Assembly (NCBI GenBank): GCA_041494805.1
Contig: JBGQBN010000018.1
Location: forward strand, 1 to 64,000
Direction of reading: 5' to 3'
DNA length: 64,000 bases
From: JBGQBN01 sp041494805
GTDB lineage: Bacteria > Acidobacteriota > Terriglobia > Terriglobales > Acidobacteriaceae
Numbering within the stretch: the stretch's first letter is position 1; each line of letters opens with the position of its first letter. Positions 53,583-61,885 of this stretch are shown piece by piece. The notes under the pieces were generated by a model. The model was not told where the DNA came from. It worked only from the letters and a program-made list of their open reading frames with translations, and did no database searches. A program made the translations under genes and the position numbers.

Positions 53583-54998
53583 ATGCTCCGCTTGCCCCGT
53601 GTGTTCTTCAAGTTCGCGGTTCTTCTAATGCTAGTCGGAGTGCCCAGTTACTCCCATGCCCGTGGCTTCCTGCCTGCGGTCAGTTACCCTACAGGCGACA
53701 GTCCGTATTCTGTGGCCATAGGCGACTTCAATGGTGACGGGAAGCCGGACTTGGCAGCGGTCAATAACTTTGACGCCACCATAAGCATATTGCGAGGCAT
53801 GGGCGACGGTAGCTTTCAATCTGGAAGAACGCTCCGAGCGTGCGACAATGCACAGGCCATCTCAGCCGCAGACCTAAATGGCGATGGAAGGGTCGATCTG
53901 GCGGTAGTGTGTCCTGGGGTTCACCACGCGGGCGTTGTTGTCCTGCTTAACAGCGCTACCGGTTTCCTGCCTCGGCAGTCTTATGCAAGCGGTAGCCAGG
54001 GACCAAATTCCCTAGTGGTGGTGGATTTTGACGGAGATGGAATTCTCGACCTCGCGGTTGGTGAGGGTGGCAGCGTTGCCTTCCTCAAGGGCAACGGGGA
54101 TGGCTCATTTCAGTCGCCGGAACTCTACGACGCCAACGGGCCCATCAACTCTGTGGCAGCCGGGGACCTCGACGGAGACGGCAACCTTGATCTCGCGGTC
54201 GCGGACGGTACCGGCGGCGTCGACATACTCCTGGGCAACGGTGACGGTAGCTTCCGGCCAGCCATGCCGGTTTTTGTCGGGACAGCCGTGCGATCCGTAG
54301 CGGTTGGGGATTTTGACCAAGACGGCAACCTCGACCTTGTGACGGCCAACTGTTCAACAGAAGGCTGCTCGATCTCAAATAGGACCGACAACATCGCCAC
54401 CGTGCTGATGGGAAATGGCGACGGAACCTTCCAGCCTCCGGTAGCCTACACGGTGGGTCTCACGCCAAGATCGGTTGTGGTCGCCGACTTCAACGGTGAT
54501 GGTGTTCTCGATGTAGCTGTGGCCGTCAGCTTAGGCAGGGTGACCGTGATGCTCGGCCACGGAGACGGCACCTTCCCGGTGCTAGATCATTTCAGTGCCG
54601 GCAACGCCCCGTGGTTTGTGGCTGCTGGCGACTTCAATCGTGACCGGGCAATCGACCTGGCAGTTGTGGATGAGGGTGGCAACGACGTCTCTATATTAAT
54701 GAACGTCCGTGGCACCTTTGTGACTACCAACAGCTCGCAGAATCCGGCTCCCGTCGGCCAACCCGTCACCTTTACCGCCACCGTTGCGCCCAGCCTTGTA
54801 AGTACGACTCCCACTGGAAAGATCACCTTCGCCGATAGTGCAACAATCCTTGCCACCGTCCCGCTGAATGCGAGCGGCCAAGCGAGCTTTACGACTTCGG
54901 GCCTGAGCTTGGGAACCCACACCATCCGCACCAAGTATTCCGGCGATCCCAATTTCAATCCCAACACCGGCAAAGCCATCACGCAGATCATCCAGTAA
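53583..54998 (+). CDS. secreted FG-GAP/VCBS propeller protein with Ig-like domain
   Basis: 471 aa. A signal peptide (FFKFAVLLMLVGVPSYSHA) is followed by about seven repeats of the type SVAIGDFNGDGKPDLAAVN, each with a calcium-binding DxDxDG loop. A C-terminal Ig-like/Big domain (PVTFTATVAPS, TGKITFADSATILATVPLNASGQASFTTS, in parts) closes the protein. Extracellular, Ca-dependent adhesion or matrix role is likely by analogy. Confidence 0.85.
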   Translation: MLRLPRVFFKFAVLLMLVGVPSYSHARGFLPAVSYPTGDSPYSVAIGDFNGDGKPDLAAVNNFDATISILRGMGDGSFQSGRTLRACDNAQAISAADLNGDGRVDLAVVCPGVHHAGVVVLLNSATGFLPRQSYASGSQGPNSLVVVDFDGDGILDLAVGEGGSVAFLKGNGDGSFQSPELYDANGPINSVAAGDLDGDGNLDLAVADGTGGVDILLGNGDGSFRPAMPVFVGTAVRSVAVGDFDQDGNLDLVTANCSTEGCSISNRTDNIATVLMGNGDGTFQPPVAYTVGLTPRSVVVADFNGDGVLDVAVAVSLGRVTVMLGHGDGTFPVLDHFSAGNAPWFVAAGDFNRDRAIDLAVVDEGGNDVSILMNVRGTFVTTNSSQNPAPVGQPVTFTATVAPSLVSTTPTGKITFADSATILATVPLNASGQASFTTSGLSLGTHTIRTKYSGDPNFNPNTGKAITQIIQ

Positions 54999-55067
54999 GC
55001 CCTGCGGCACGGTTGACAGCCCCAGTTTTCTGCGTTAGTATGTGGCGAACAAAAAGCGAATATAGCC

Positions 55068-56069
55068 ATGTGCACCCTGCCATTGCTTCCCGCTGCCGGA
55101 TCCAAACTCGTGGGTATCGCCCGCCTGGCCTCGGAGGGGGAGTCTCTTCGAGAGGGGCACGATGTCGAGTATTTTTCCCTGCCTGTCCGTTCCCTGTTGA
55201 ACCGCTGCACCGGGGTGCGGATGCCGTTCACTTGGACGATCAATCCCTATCGCGGCTGCGAGTTTGCCTGCAAGTACTGCTACGCGCGCTATACCCACGA
55301 GTTCATGGAACTGCGCGACGGGGCGGATTTCGAACAGAAGATCTACGTCAAGGAACACGCCGCCGATTTGTTGCGGCAGGAACTGCGCCACGTGAAACCT
55401 GGCGAGGAGATTGCAATCGGCACGGCGACCGATCCTTATCAGCCTGCGGAGCGCCGTTTTGAGGTTACCCGCGCGATCCTTGAAGAGTTGGCGCGACACG
55501 CCGGGCTGGAACTTGGCATTGTCACCAAGTCCAACCTGGTGCTGCGTGACATTGACGTGTTGCAGCAGGTGGCGCGGAACAACCGGCTGTTCGTGAATGT
55601 GACCATCACGACTCTGAAGACCGACCTTGCCCGTATTCTGGAGCCGAGAGCACCCCGGCCAGACCTGCGCTTGGAAGCCGTACGCAAACTGAACGAAGCG
55701 GGAATCGACACTGGGGTGAGCTGCGCTCCCGTGCTTCCGGGCATCACGGATTCGCCGCGCGATCTGGAGGCCGTGGTGCGGGCCACCGCCGAGGCTGGGG
55801 GTAAGCATATCTTCGCCAATCCGCTGTTCTTGAAGCCCTGCTCGGCCGCCGTCTTCCTGCCTTTCCTCGACAAGGAATTCCCTCAGCTGGCCGAGGGCTA
55901 CCGGCAACGTTATAAGGATCGAGCGTTTCTGCCAAAGGCGTACGGGAAACGCATTTCACAGCTGATGGTGCGTCTGCGGGAGAAGTACGGCATTCGGAGC
56001 GACTACGACCGTTATCGAGTCAAGACACATCCCATCGCGCAGACCGATGAACAACTGGCGCTGTTCTGA
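55068..56069 (+). CDS. radical SAM protein (Rv2578c/SPL-like)
   Basis: 333 aa. NPYRGCEFACKYCYARYTHEFM carries the CxxxCxxC iron-sulfur motif and IAIGTATDPYQPAERRFEVTR, LGIVTKSNLVLRDIDVL the adjacent SAM and barrel strands. Homologues are annotated as spore photoproduct lyase-like or Rv2578c. Substrate unknown. Stands alone between the FG-GAP gene and the Rieske oxygenase. Confidence 0.88.
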   Translation: MCTLPLLPAAGSKLVGIARLASEGESLREGHDVEYFSLPVRSLLNRCTGVRMPFTWTINPYRGCEFACKYCYARYTHEFMELRDGADFEQKIYVKEHAADLLRQELRHVKPGEEIAIGTATDPYQPAERRFEVTRAILEELARHAGLELGIVTKSNLVLRDIDVLQQVARNNRLFVNVTITTLKTDLARILEPRAPRPDLRLEAVRKLNEAGIDTGVSCAPVLPGITDSPRDLEAVVRATAEAGGKHIFANPLFLKPCSAAVFLPFLDKEFPQLAEGYRQRYKDRAFLPKAYGKRISQLMVRLREKYGIRSDYDRYRVKTHPIAQTDEQLALF

Positions 56070-56096
56070 GAGACCGGCAGGGGCCGTACCGATTGG

Positions 56097-57197
56097 CTAA
56101 GTGTTTCCCTCACGCATCACCTCCGCATACATCCTATGAAAGGCGTGAACCCCTTTCTCCTGCGTCACGCTGAAGCGTCCACGCTGGTAGCTCCGTGAAC
56201 GCAGGTTCTTCTGCACTTTCTCGCAGATGGCAATGTCCTCGATCTGGATCTGGTCGCTGAATTCGACAGAGGCTTTTGCCGCGGGAGTGCTCAGGTCCTT
56301 CTCCGGCAGATACCACTCGAAGATTGCCAGCGAGCGCTCCGCATCCAGCGGCAGCACGATGTTCAGCGAAACATTGTCGGGATAGCAGTTCAACATCCAG
56401 TTGGGGAAGATCCAGAAATAGTCCGTGGTCAGGTCTTCACCAGCTTCCTGATAGCGGCGAGGCGTGGTGTCTCCGGGCTGCGCGCCGCGAATCGGACTGA
56501 ACTGACGCACGTGGCGCGGGTAGGGCTCGACCGTGTAGGCGTTGTAATCGAGTTCGCGGTTCAACCCGGGATGCACACTGGGCAAGTGATAGCCCTCGAG
56601 ATAGTTGTCCACGTAAGTCTTCCAGTTGCATTTCATGTCGTAGGTGCGGCGCTCGAATAAACTCATCCGCTCAAACCCAAAACGTTTTGCCTGGTTTGGC
56701 AGTTCACCCAGACTCTTCACCAGCGGCTCGGAATTGGGATCCAGGTTGACGAAGATCAGGTTGAACCATTCTTCGGTGCGCACCGGCACCAGGGCGAAGT
56801 CTTCCGGACGGAAACCCTCCACACCTTCGATCTCGGTTGCGCTGAGGAGCTTGCCATCGAGGCCGTAGGTCCAGCCGTGATAGCCACAGCGGAACAGCTT
56901 GCGTGAGCCGCATCCTTCGGCGGGCGGGCCGGCACGATGACGGCAGACGTTATAGAAACCTCGCAGCTCGCCTTGGGTGCCGCGCACTAGCAGCAACGGC
57001 TCACCCAAGAGTTCCACGGTAAAAAAATCTCCGGGCTTCGCCAGTTGATGCCGGTGCCCCACCACCTGCCAGGTGCTGGCAAAGAGCTTCTCTTTCTCCA
57101 GCGCGAATACTTCAGCATCGGAATAGAACGGCGCGGGGATGGACCAGGCACGGGAAATGTCGGAATCGACGTGAAGCATGTCCAACGAAATGGTCAT
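56097..57197 (-). CDS. Rieske ring-hydroxylating oxygenase, large subunit
   Basis: 366 aa. CRHRAGPPAEGCGSRKLFRCGYHGW gives the Rieske CxH...CxxH cluster. NWKTYVDNYLEGYHLPSVHPGLN has the mononuclear iron ligands (Asp-His-His region). The C-terminal domain is the START-like catalytic fold. It may hydroxylate an aromatic compound, choline or carnitine; no ferredoxin or reductase gene is near. I chose the ATG at 57197; the frame runs on through pilin-duplication sequence to 57524. Confidence 0.85.
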   Translation of the reverse strand: MTISLDMLHVDSDISRAWSIPAPFYSDAEVFALEKEKLFASTWQVVGHRHQLAKPGDFFTVELLGEPLLLVRGTQGELRGFYNVCRHRAGPPAEGCGSRKLFRCGYHGWTYGLDGKLLSATEIEGVEGFRPEDFALVPVRTEEWFNLIFVNLDPNSEPLVKSLGELPNQAKRFGFERMSLFERRTYDMKCNWKTYVDNYLEGYHLPSVHPGLNRELDYNAYTVEPYPRHVRQFSPIRGAQPGDTTPRRYQEAGEDLTTDYFWIFPNWMLNCYPDNVSLNIVLPLDAERSLAIFEWYLPEKDLSTPAAKASVEFSDQIQIEDIAICEKVQKNLRSRSYQRGRFSVTQEKGVHAFHRMYAEVMREGNT

Positions 57198-57572
57198 GGT
57201 AAGGGAGACATTGTAAGGGAGACATTGTAAGACAGAGGGCGGCCTTTGGCAGGCCGGGTGAGCGGAACATCTCGTCTTGACGAAGTGCCCAGGAGACCGG
57301 ACAAGACCGGGAACATCGCGATTGCGACATCCGACTCTCTTGTCAATTTTCCGTGTAAACTTGCACCCGCCTTCCGTTCGGTTACAGGGGGAAGCTGTCT
57401 CCCGCCTTTGTCCCAAAGTGGCAGAATTTGTCAACCCACCAGCAAAATCCTGACACAGCTTAGAGCACGAGGGGCGAATTTGGCCTAAAACTAGTGGTGA
57501 CAGAAGCGTAGAGTCTGAAAACAAAGCACATTACGGGAGGTTGGACACTCTTCCTTGGTAACGTCGGGTTGT

Positions 57573-57586
57573 GGCCTGTAAAGTGC
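57573..57586 (+). promoter_or_regulatory. sigma-54-like promoter before pilin 1
   Basis: GG-N10-GC in TGTGGCCTGTAAAGTGCGAA, 62 bases before the ATG. The spacing matches the -24/-12 elements of sigma-54; pilA is sigma-54/PilR-driven in many bacteria. Confidence 0.5.
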
Positions 57587-57647
57587 GAACATAAATCGGA
57601 AATCGGGTCTATTGAGAATTTTTGATCACGGGGAAGAGGGGAAAGAG

Positions 57648-58178
57648 ATGCGGAAACAGAAGGGTTTCTCACTAATTGAGCTGCTGATCGTGGTCGCGAT
57701 CATTCTGATCATCGCCGCGATCGCCATTCCGAACCTGCTGCGAGCACGCATTGCTGCCAATGAGGCGTCGGCGGTGAGCTCGCTGCGTACCATCAACACT
57801 GCCGAAGTGACGTATCTGACGGCGTATCCCACAGTCGGGTATTCGATCACCTTGGCTGCCTTGGGTCCTCCGGCAGCGGGTGCGTGTGCCGCTCCTGTCC
57901 AGGCTAATGCCTGCATGATCGACTTCGCGCTGGCCTCGGCTGCGGTCACGCCCAAGAGCGGTTATCGGTTCCGCGTGAGCAACGGCCTCAATCCCACAGT
58001 TCCGGTCACTACTTACGTAGTGGGTGCCGCTCCGGTCACCTTCAATCAGACCGGTGTGCGTCGCTTCTGCACCATCGAGGATGCGGTTCTGCGTTTCGAT
58101 GCAAACGTTGGCGCTAGCACCACCCCGGAAAACTCGAGCGCGAACTGCACCGGCGCTTTGTACAACGTCCTGCAGTAG
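57648..58178 (+). CDS. type IV prepilin (copy 1)
   Basis: 176 aa. MRKQKGFSLIELLIVVAIIL is the class IVa prepilin leader with the PilD cleavage site between G6 and F7 and the conserved E5 of mature FSLIE. The hydrophobic helix continues to IPNLLRARIAAN. The soluble part has two Cys pairs typical of pilins. GAAAGAG precedes the ATG. It is ~92% identical to the next pilin (about 14 changes, mostly in the second half), so it is a recent duplicate. Major pilin or minor pilin cannot be told. Confidence 0.93.
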   Translation: MRKQKGFSLIELLIVVAIILIIAAIAIPNLLRARIAANEASAVSSLRTINTAEVTYLTAYPTVGYSITLAALGPPAAGACAAPVQANACMIDFALASAAVTPKSGYRFRVSNGLNPTVPVTTYVVGAAPVTFNQTGVRRFCTIEDAVLRFDANVGASTTPENSSANCTGALYNVLQ

Positions 58179-58191
58179 TTACTTTGGCAAA

Positions 58192-58209
58192 GTACCTGGG
58201 GGAGGGTAC
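58192..58209 (+). ncRNA. conserved 3' stem-loop after pilin 1
   Basis: GTACCTGGGGGAGGGTACAA, 14 bases after the stop codon, forms a 5-bp stem (GTACC/GGTAC) with a G-rich loop. The same 20 bases occur after pilins 2 and 3. Confidence 0.5.
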
Positions 58210-58215
58210 AAGCCG

Positions 58216-58255
58216 GGAGCATCGGATGCATAATCCGATGCTCCTTAAGTTTTTT
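58216..58255 (+). terminator. rho-independent terminator after pilin 1
   Basis: GGAGCATCGGAT-GCATA-ATCCGATGCTCC, a perfect 12-bp stem, followed by TTAAGTTTTTT. Confidence 0.9.
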
Positions 58256-58572
58256 GGCGGGAACCCCGGGGAGGGGGTGAAGTGCCCAGGAGACCGGACA
58301 GGACCGGGAACATTCGCGATTACAACAGCCAACTCCCTTGTCAATTTTCCGTGCAAACTTGCACTCGCCTTCCGTTCGGTTACAGGGGGGAACCGTCTCA
58401 CGCCTCTGTCCCAAAGTGACACAATTTGTCAACCCACCAGCAAAATCTGACACAGCTCAGAGCAAGAGGGGCGAATTTGGCCTAAAATCAATGGTGACGG
58501 AAGACTGCGTAGAGTCTGAAAACAAAGCACGTTACGGGAGGTTGGACACTCCCCTTGGTAACTTCGGGTTGT

Positions 58573-58586
58573 GGTCCGTAAAGTGC
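58573..58586 (+). promoter_or_regulatory. sigma-54-like promoter before pilin 2
   Basis: GG-N10-GC in TGTGGTCCGTAAAGTGCGAA, the counterpart of 57573-57586, with the GG and GC kept despite changes around them. Confidence 0.5.
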
Positions 58587-58652
58587 GAACATAAATCGGC
58601 AATTGGGTCTATTGAGACCAACACTTTGATCACGGAGAAGAGGGAAAACGAG

Positions 58653-59183
58653 ATGCGGAAACAAAAGGGCTTTTCACTAATTGAGCTGCTGATCGTGGTG
58701 GCGATCATTCTGATCATCGCCGCGATTGCCATTCCGAACCTGCTGCGGGCACGTATTGCGGCCAATGAGTCGTCCGCGGTGAGCTCGCTGCGTACCATCA
58801 ACACTGCCGAAGTGACGTATCTGACAGCGTATCCCACAGTCGGGTATTCGATTACCTTGCCTGCCTTGGGTCCTCCGGCAGCGGGTGCGTGTCCCGCTCC
58901 TGTCCAGGCTAATGCCTGCATGATTGACTTCGCGCTGGCCTCAGCTGCTGTCCTCCCGAAGAGCGGCTATCTGTTCGCCGTGAACAACGGCCTCACTGCT
59001 ACGGTGCCGGTTACCACTTACGTTGTGGGCGCCGCTCCGGTCACGTACAATCAGACCGGTGTGCGCCGTTTCTGCGCCATTGAGGATGCGGTCCTGCGTT
59101 TCGATGCAAACGTGGGCGCTAGCATCACCCCGGAAGCCTCGAGCGCAGCCTGCACCGGCGCTTTGTACAACGTCCTGCAGTAG
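58653..59183 (+). CDS. type IV prepilin (copy 2)
   Basis: 176 aa, same leader and PilD site (KQKGFSLIELL) as the preceding pilin and ~92% identical. Differences cluster after residue ~100, for example SGYLFAVNNGL against SGYRFRVSNGL, in the region expected to be exposed on the fibre. The frame is open upstream to 58338 but homology starts at this ATG. GAAAACGAG precedes it. Confidence 0.93.
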   Translation: MRKQKGFSLIELLIVVAIILIIAAIAIPNLLRARIAANESSAVSSLRTINTAEVTYLTAYPTVGYSITLPALGPPAAGACPAPVQANACMIDFALASAAVLPKSGYLFAVNNGLTATVPVTTYVVGAAPVTYNQTGVRRFCAIEDAVLRFDANVGASITPEASSAACTGALYNVLQ

Positions 59184-59196
59184 TTACTTTGGCAAA

Positions 59197-59214
59197 GTAC
59201 CTGGGGGAGGGTAC
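59197..59214 (+). ncRNA. conserved 3' stem-loop after pilin 2
   Basis: Identical 20-base element to 58192-58209, at the same distance from the stop codon. Confidence 0.5.
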
Positions 59215-59219
59215 AAGCC

Positions 59220-59259
59220 GGGAGCATCGGATGCATAATCCGATGCTCCTTAGTTTTTT
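59220..59259 (+). terminator. rho-independent terminator after pilin 2
   Basis: Same 12-bp stem GGAGCATCGGAT / ATCCGATGCTCC followed by TTAGTTTTTT. Confidence 0.9.
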
Positions 59260-59426
59260 GGGGGAGAACCCAGGTAGTCAGAAAGTCTCGCTGCCAGGTT
59301 TTGTCTCATCGGTTGACAAAACCTGTCTGGGTTGCGAAGACTAGCGGGCTCCGCGTACGACTCACTCGTAAGCGATTGATTCCAGGCGGACTGCCAAAAC
59401 TGCCGTAACCTGATTGAGTCCGATAC

Positions 59427-59442
59427 TTGGCCAGCGGAATGC
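59427..59442 (+). promoter_or_regulatory. sigma-54-like promoter before pilin 3
   Basis: TTGGCCAGCGGAATGCA: GG and GC are 10 bases apart, matching sigma-54 -24/-12. The ATG is 28 bases downstream of the GC. Sequence around it is not related to the pilin 1/2 upstream region. Confidence 0.5.
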
Positions 59443-59469
59443 AGAGATAAATGGGTGAGAGGGCAGAAA

Positions 59470-60003
59470 ATGGAAAGGCAAAGAGCAAAGCGATATCGTG
59501 GTTTTTCTCTGATTGAGCTCTTGATCGTAGTAGCGATCATCCTCATCATCGCCGCGATCGCCATTCCGAACCTGTTGCGGGCGAGAATTGCGGCGAACGA
59601 GGCCTCCGCGGCCAGCGCGATACGAAGCATTAACACGGCAGAGTTTGCGTATAACGCGGCATATCCCAAGAATGGATATGCGAGCGGGCTTGCGAACCTG
59701 GGCGGAGCTTCTCCGTGCGTGCCTACCGCATTGGCGGCATGCATGCTCGACAATGTGCTAGCAACCGCTATTCCGGGCACGGGAGGAAAAAGCGGATATG
59801 TATTCCTGGCCACAGGCTTGCTTCCGGTGGGAGCGGTCAATGGGTCGTTTGTATCGGGCGCCTCTCCGGTAAGCTTCAACCTTACAGGTGTGCGCAATTT
59901 CTGCTCGACCGAGGACGGTGTGGTGCGGTTTAACCCAGGCGGCGCCGGTAGCATCCCGGTCACCACGAGTGCGGCCTGCCAAGCGTTCTCCGTGATGCAA
60001 TAA
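59470..60003 (+). CDS. type IV prepilin (third, diverged)
   Basis: 177 aa. RYRGFSLIELLIVVAIILII carries the PilD site after Gly and the Glu of mature pilin. The N-terminal helix IPNLLRARIAANEASAASAIRSINTAE is close to pilins 1 and 2, but the globular part is different (YPKNGYASGLANLGGASPC). AGAGGGCAGAAA precedes the ATG; a GTG at 59455 is also possible. It has its own promoter-like element and terminator. Confidence 0.92.
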   Translation: MERQRAKRYRGFSLIELLIVVAIILIIAAIAIPNLLRARIAANEASAASAIRSINTAEFAYNAAYPKNGYASGLANLGGASPCVPTALAACMLDNVLATAIPGTGGKSGYVFLATGLLPVGAVNGSFVSGASPVSFNLTGVRNFCSTEDGVVRFNPGGAGSIPVTTSAACQAFSVMQ

Positions 60004-60016
60004 CAAGTTTTGGTGC

Positions 60017-60034
60017 GTACCTGGGGGAGGGTAC
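60017..60034 (+). ncRNA. conserved 3' stem-loop after pilin 3
   Basis: GTACCTGGGGGAGGGTACAA again, 13 bases after the stop codon, although the gene and its upstream region are strongly diverged from pilins 1 and 2. Confidence 0.5.
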
Positions 60035-60047
60035 AAAGCCAGAAGGG

Positions 60048-60075
60048 GGCCGGGACGCAAGTCCTGGCCTTTTTT
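60048..60075 (+). terminator. rho-independent terminator after pilin 3
   Basis: GGCCGGGAC-GCAA-GTCCTGGCC stem-loop followed by TTTTTT. Confidence 0.9.
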
Positions 60076-60170
60076 ACTTTGGTAATATCGAGTGCCCTAC
60101 CTGCCAACTCCCAGCGGCGCTGCTTTGCCTATAATAAAAATTCAATGCAGGACAAACCTGGTTTTGTGCC

Positions 60171-61112
60171 ATGTCTGCCATAGAGATCCTAGGTCTGGAA
60201 AAGACTTACAGCGTGGGCTTCTGGCGCAAAAGGCCCAAGTGCGCCTTGAAGCCGCTCCACTTGCAGGTCGAGGAAGGGGAGATTTTCGGTTTTCTCGGAC
60301 CGAATGGAGCCGGCAAGACGACCACCCTCAAGTTGCTCATGGGTTTGATTTTTCCCACGGCTGGCTCGGCGCGCATTCTGGGGATGGAAATCAATGATCC
60401 CCGAATGAAGGCCCAGATCGGTTTTCTGCCGGAGCAGCCGTATTTCTACGACTATCTGACCGCCCGCGAACTACTGGAGTACTACGGGCAACTCTCCGGA
60501 GTGGCCCCGAAAGAGCGCACGCGCAAGGTCAACGAGGTTCTGCAACGCGTAGGACTACCAGACGTGGGCGGGATGCAGTTGCGAAAGTTCTCCAAAGGGA
60601 TGCTGCAACGCGTGGGCATTGGGCAAGCGATTCTGCATGATCCCAAGGTTGTTTTCTTCGACGAGCCGATGTCCGGCCTCGATCCGATGGGGCGCCGGGA
60701 AGTCCGCGACCTGATGGAACAACTCAAGCTCGAAGGCAAGACTGTTTTCTTCTCCACCCACATCCTTCCGGACGCGGAGGCGCTGTGCGATCGGGTGGCA
60801 ATCATTCACAAGGGTGAATTGCGGGGCGTTGGGGCGATTGCGGATCTCACCTCCAGCGTTCACGGCCAGGTGGAGTTGGTCTGGCAGGGGACGACGGTGC
60901 CGGCTTCTTTGCGGGCGCTGGGTGCCGAGTGTCATGTGACCGGCGACACTGTCCGCGCGGTACTTTCCGAAGCCAACCAGGACACTGCCATCGAGGCGCT
61001 GCGGCGGGAACGACTGCGGCTGGTTTCCGTGACTCCGGTGCGAACTTCCCTGGAAGACTACTTCGTGCAGAAGCTGCAACCGGCTGGGGCCGTGGCGGGG
61101 GTCAGGACATGA
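60171..61112 (+). CDS. ABC transporter ATP-binding protein (PilH-like by context)
   Basis: 313 aa. GPNGAGKTTTLKLLMGL is Walker A, LRKFSKGMLQRVGIGQAI the signature and VVFFDEPMSGLDPMGRR Walker B. ADLTSS-type C-terminal region (SLEDYFVQKLQ) is as in NatA/CcmA-like exporters. The permease gene overlaps it by ATGA. A TATAAT box is at 60130-60135. In Myxococcus xanthus pilA is followed by pilGHI, an ABC transporter needed for pili, so a pilus role is possible here. Confidence 0.92.
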   Translation: MSAIEILGLEKTYSVGFWRKRPKCALKPLHLQVEEGEIFGFLGPNGAGKTTTLKLLMGLIFPTAGSARILGMEINDPRMKAQIGFLPEQPYFYDYLTARELLEYYGQLSGVAPKERTRKVNEVLQRVGLPDVGGMQLRKFSKGMLQRVGIGQAILHDPKVVFFDEPMSGLDPMGRREVRDLMEQLKLEGKTVFFSTHILPDAEALCDRVAIIHKGELRGVGAIADLTSSVHGQVELVWQGTTVPASLRALGAECHVTGDTVRAVLSEANQDTAIEALRRERLRLVSVTPVRTSLEDYFVQKLQPAGAVAGVRT

Positions 61113-61885
61113 GCACACGAATCGTGCACATCGCCTCTAACACTTTCCGGGAAGCGGTCCGCGATCGCGTGCTCTACAACCTGGTCGCGTTTGCCCTGCT
61201 GATGTCGGGGGCAGCCGTTCTGGTGGGGCAGATTTCCATCGACATCGAACGCAAGGTGGTGAAAGACCTGGGGCTCACGGCAGTTTCGCTGTTTGGCGTG
61301 GTGATTGCCATCTTCATCGGCATCGGACTGGTCTCGAAGGAAATCGAGAGAAAGACTCTGTACACCGTGCTCTCACGACCGGTGCGGCGCTGGGAATTCA
61401 TCGTCGGCAAGTTTTTTGGGCTGGCGGGCACTTTGGTGCTGAACACCTTCTTCATGGCAATTGGTGTCTTCGGTGCGCTGCTGTACGTTTCCCATCACTT
61501 TCAGAGAGCGGACGGTTGGTTGCTGGTGGCGCTGTATTTCATCATCCTGCAGTTCCTGATCGTCACTTCCCTGGCGCTACTGTTTTCCTCGTTCTCTTCC
61601 CCGCTGCTTTCGGCGGTGTTTGTATTTTCTTTGTTCGTAATCGGCAGCTTCGCGGAAGACCTGCGTGGATTTGCCGGCATGACTCAGGGCTTCACGCGCT
61701 GGCTGGCTACCGGTGTGGCGTATCTGGTGCCGAATTTTTCCGCGCTCAACGTGATCAGTTCGGTCGCGCATGAGCAGGCCATCCCGGGGCAATTGATCTT
61801 CTACAACACTGCGTATGCCATGATCTACGCCACCATGGCTCTGTGCGGAGCGGTGCTGGTTTTTGAGCACAGGAACCTGAAATGA
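61109..61885 (+). CDS. ABC transporter permease (ABC-2 type)
   Basis: 258 aa with about six hydrophobic segments, including FALLMSGAAVLVGQISIDIE, LTAVSLFGVVIAIFIGIGLV, LVLNTFFMAIGVFGALLYV, VTSLALLFSSFSSPLLSAVFVFSLFVIG and MIYATMALCGAVLVFEH. KEIERKTLYTVLSRPVRRWEFIVGKFFG is the coupling region of ABC-2 permeases. ATGA overlap with the ATPase before and with the next gene. Confidence 0.9.
   Translation: MSTRIVHIASNTFREAVRDRVLYNLVAFALLMSGAAVLVGQISIDIERKVVKDLGLTAVSLFGVVIAIFIGIGLVSKEIERKTLYTVLSRPVRRWEFIVGKFFGLAGTLVLNTFFMAIGVFGALLYVSHHFQRADGWLLVALYFIILQFLIVTSLALLFSSFSSPLLSAVFVFSLFVIGSFAEDLRGFAGMTQGFTRWLATGVAYLVPNFSALNVISSVAHEQAIPGQLIFYNTAYAMIYATMALCGAVLVFEHRNLK

Larger units (their letters stand above)
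57282..58277 (+). repeat. ~1-kb tandem duplication, copy 1 (pilin unit)
   Basis: From GAAGTGCCCAGGAGACCGG through the pilin gene and its terminator to the same point before copy 2. Upstream region, gene and 3' region are all shared with 58278-59274, with scattered substitutions and small indels. Confidence 0.9.
58278..59274 (+). repeat. ~1-kb tandem duplication, copy 2 (pilin unit)
   Basis: Second copy of the unit at 57282, about 996 bp away at its left edge and 1005 bp at the gene. Confidence 0.9.

Noticed and set aside
57282..59274. CRISPR or short direct-repeat array at the pilin locus
   Set aside because: The repeats are two ~1-kb copies of a gene unit, not short repeats with spacers.
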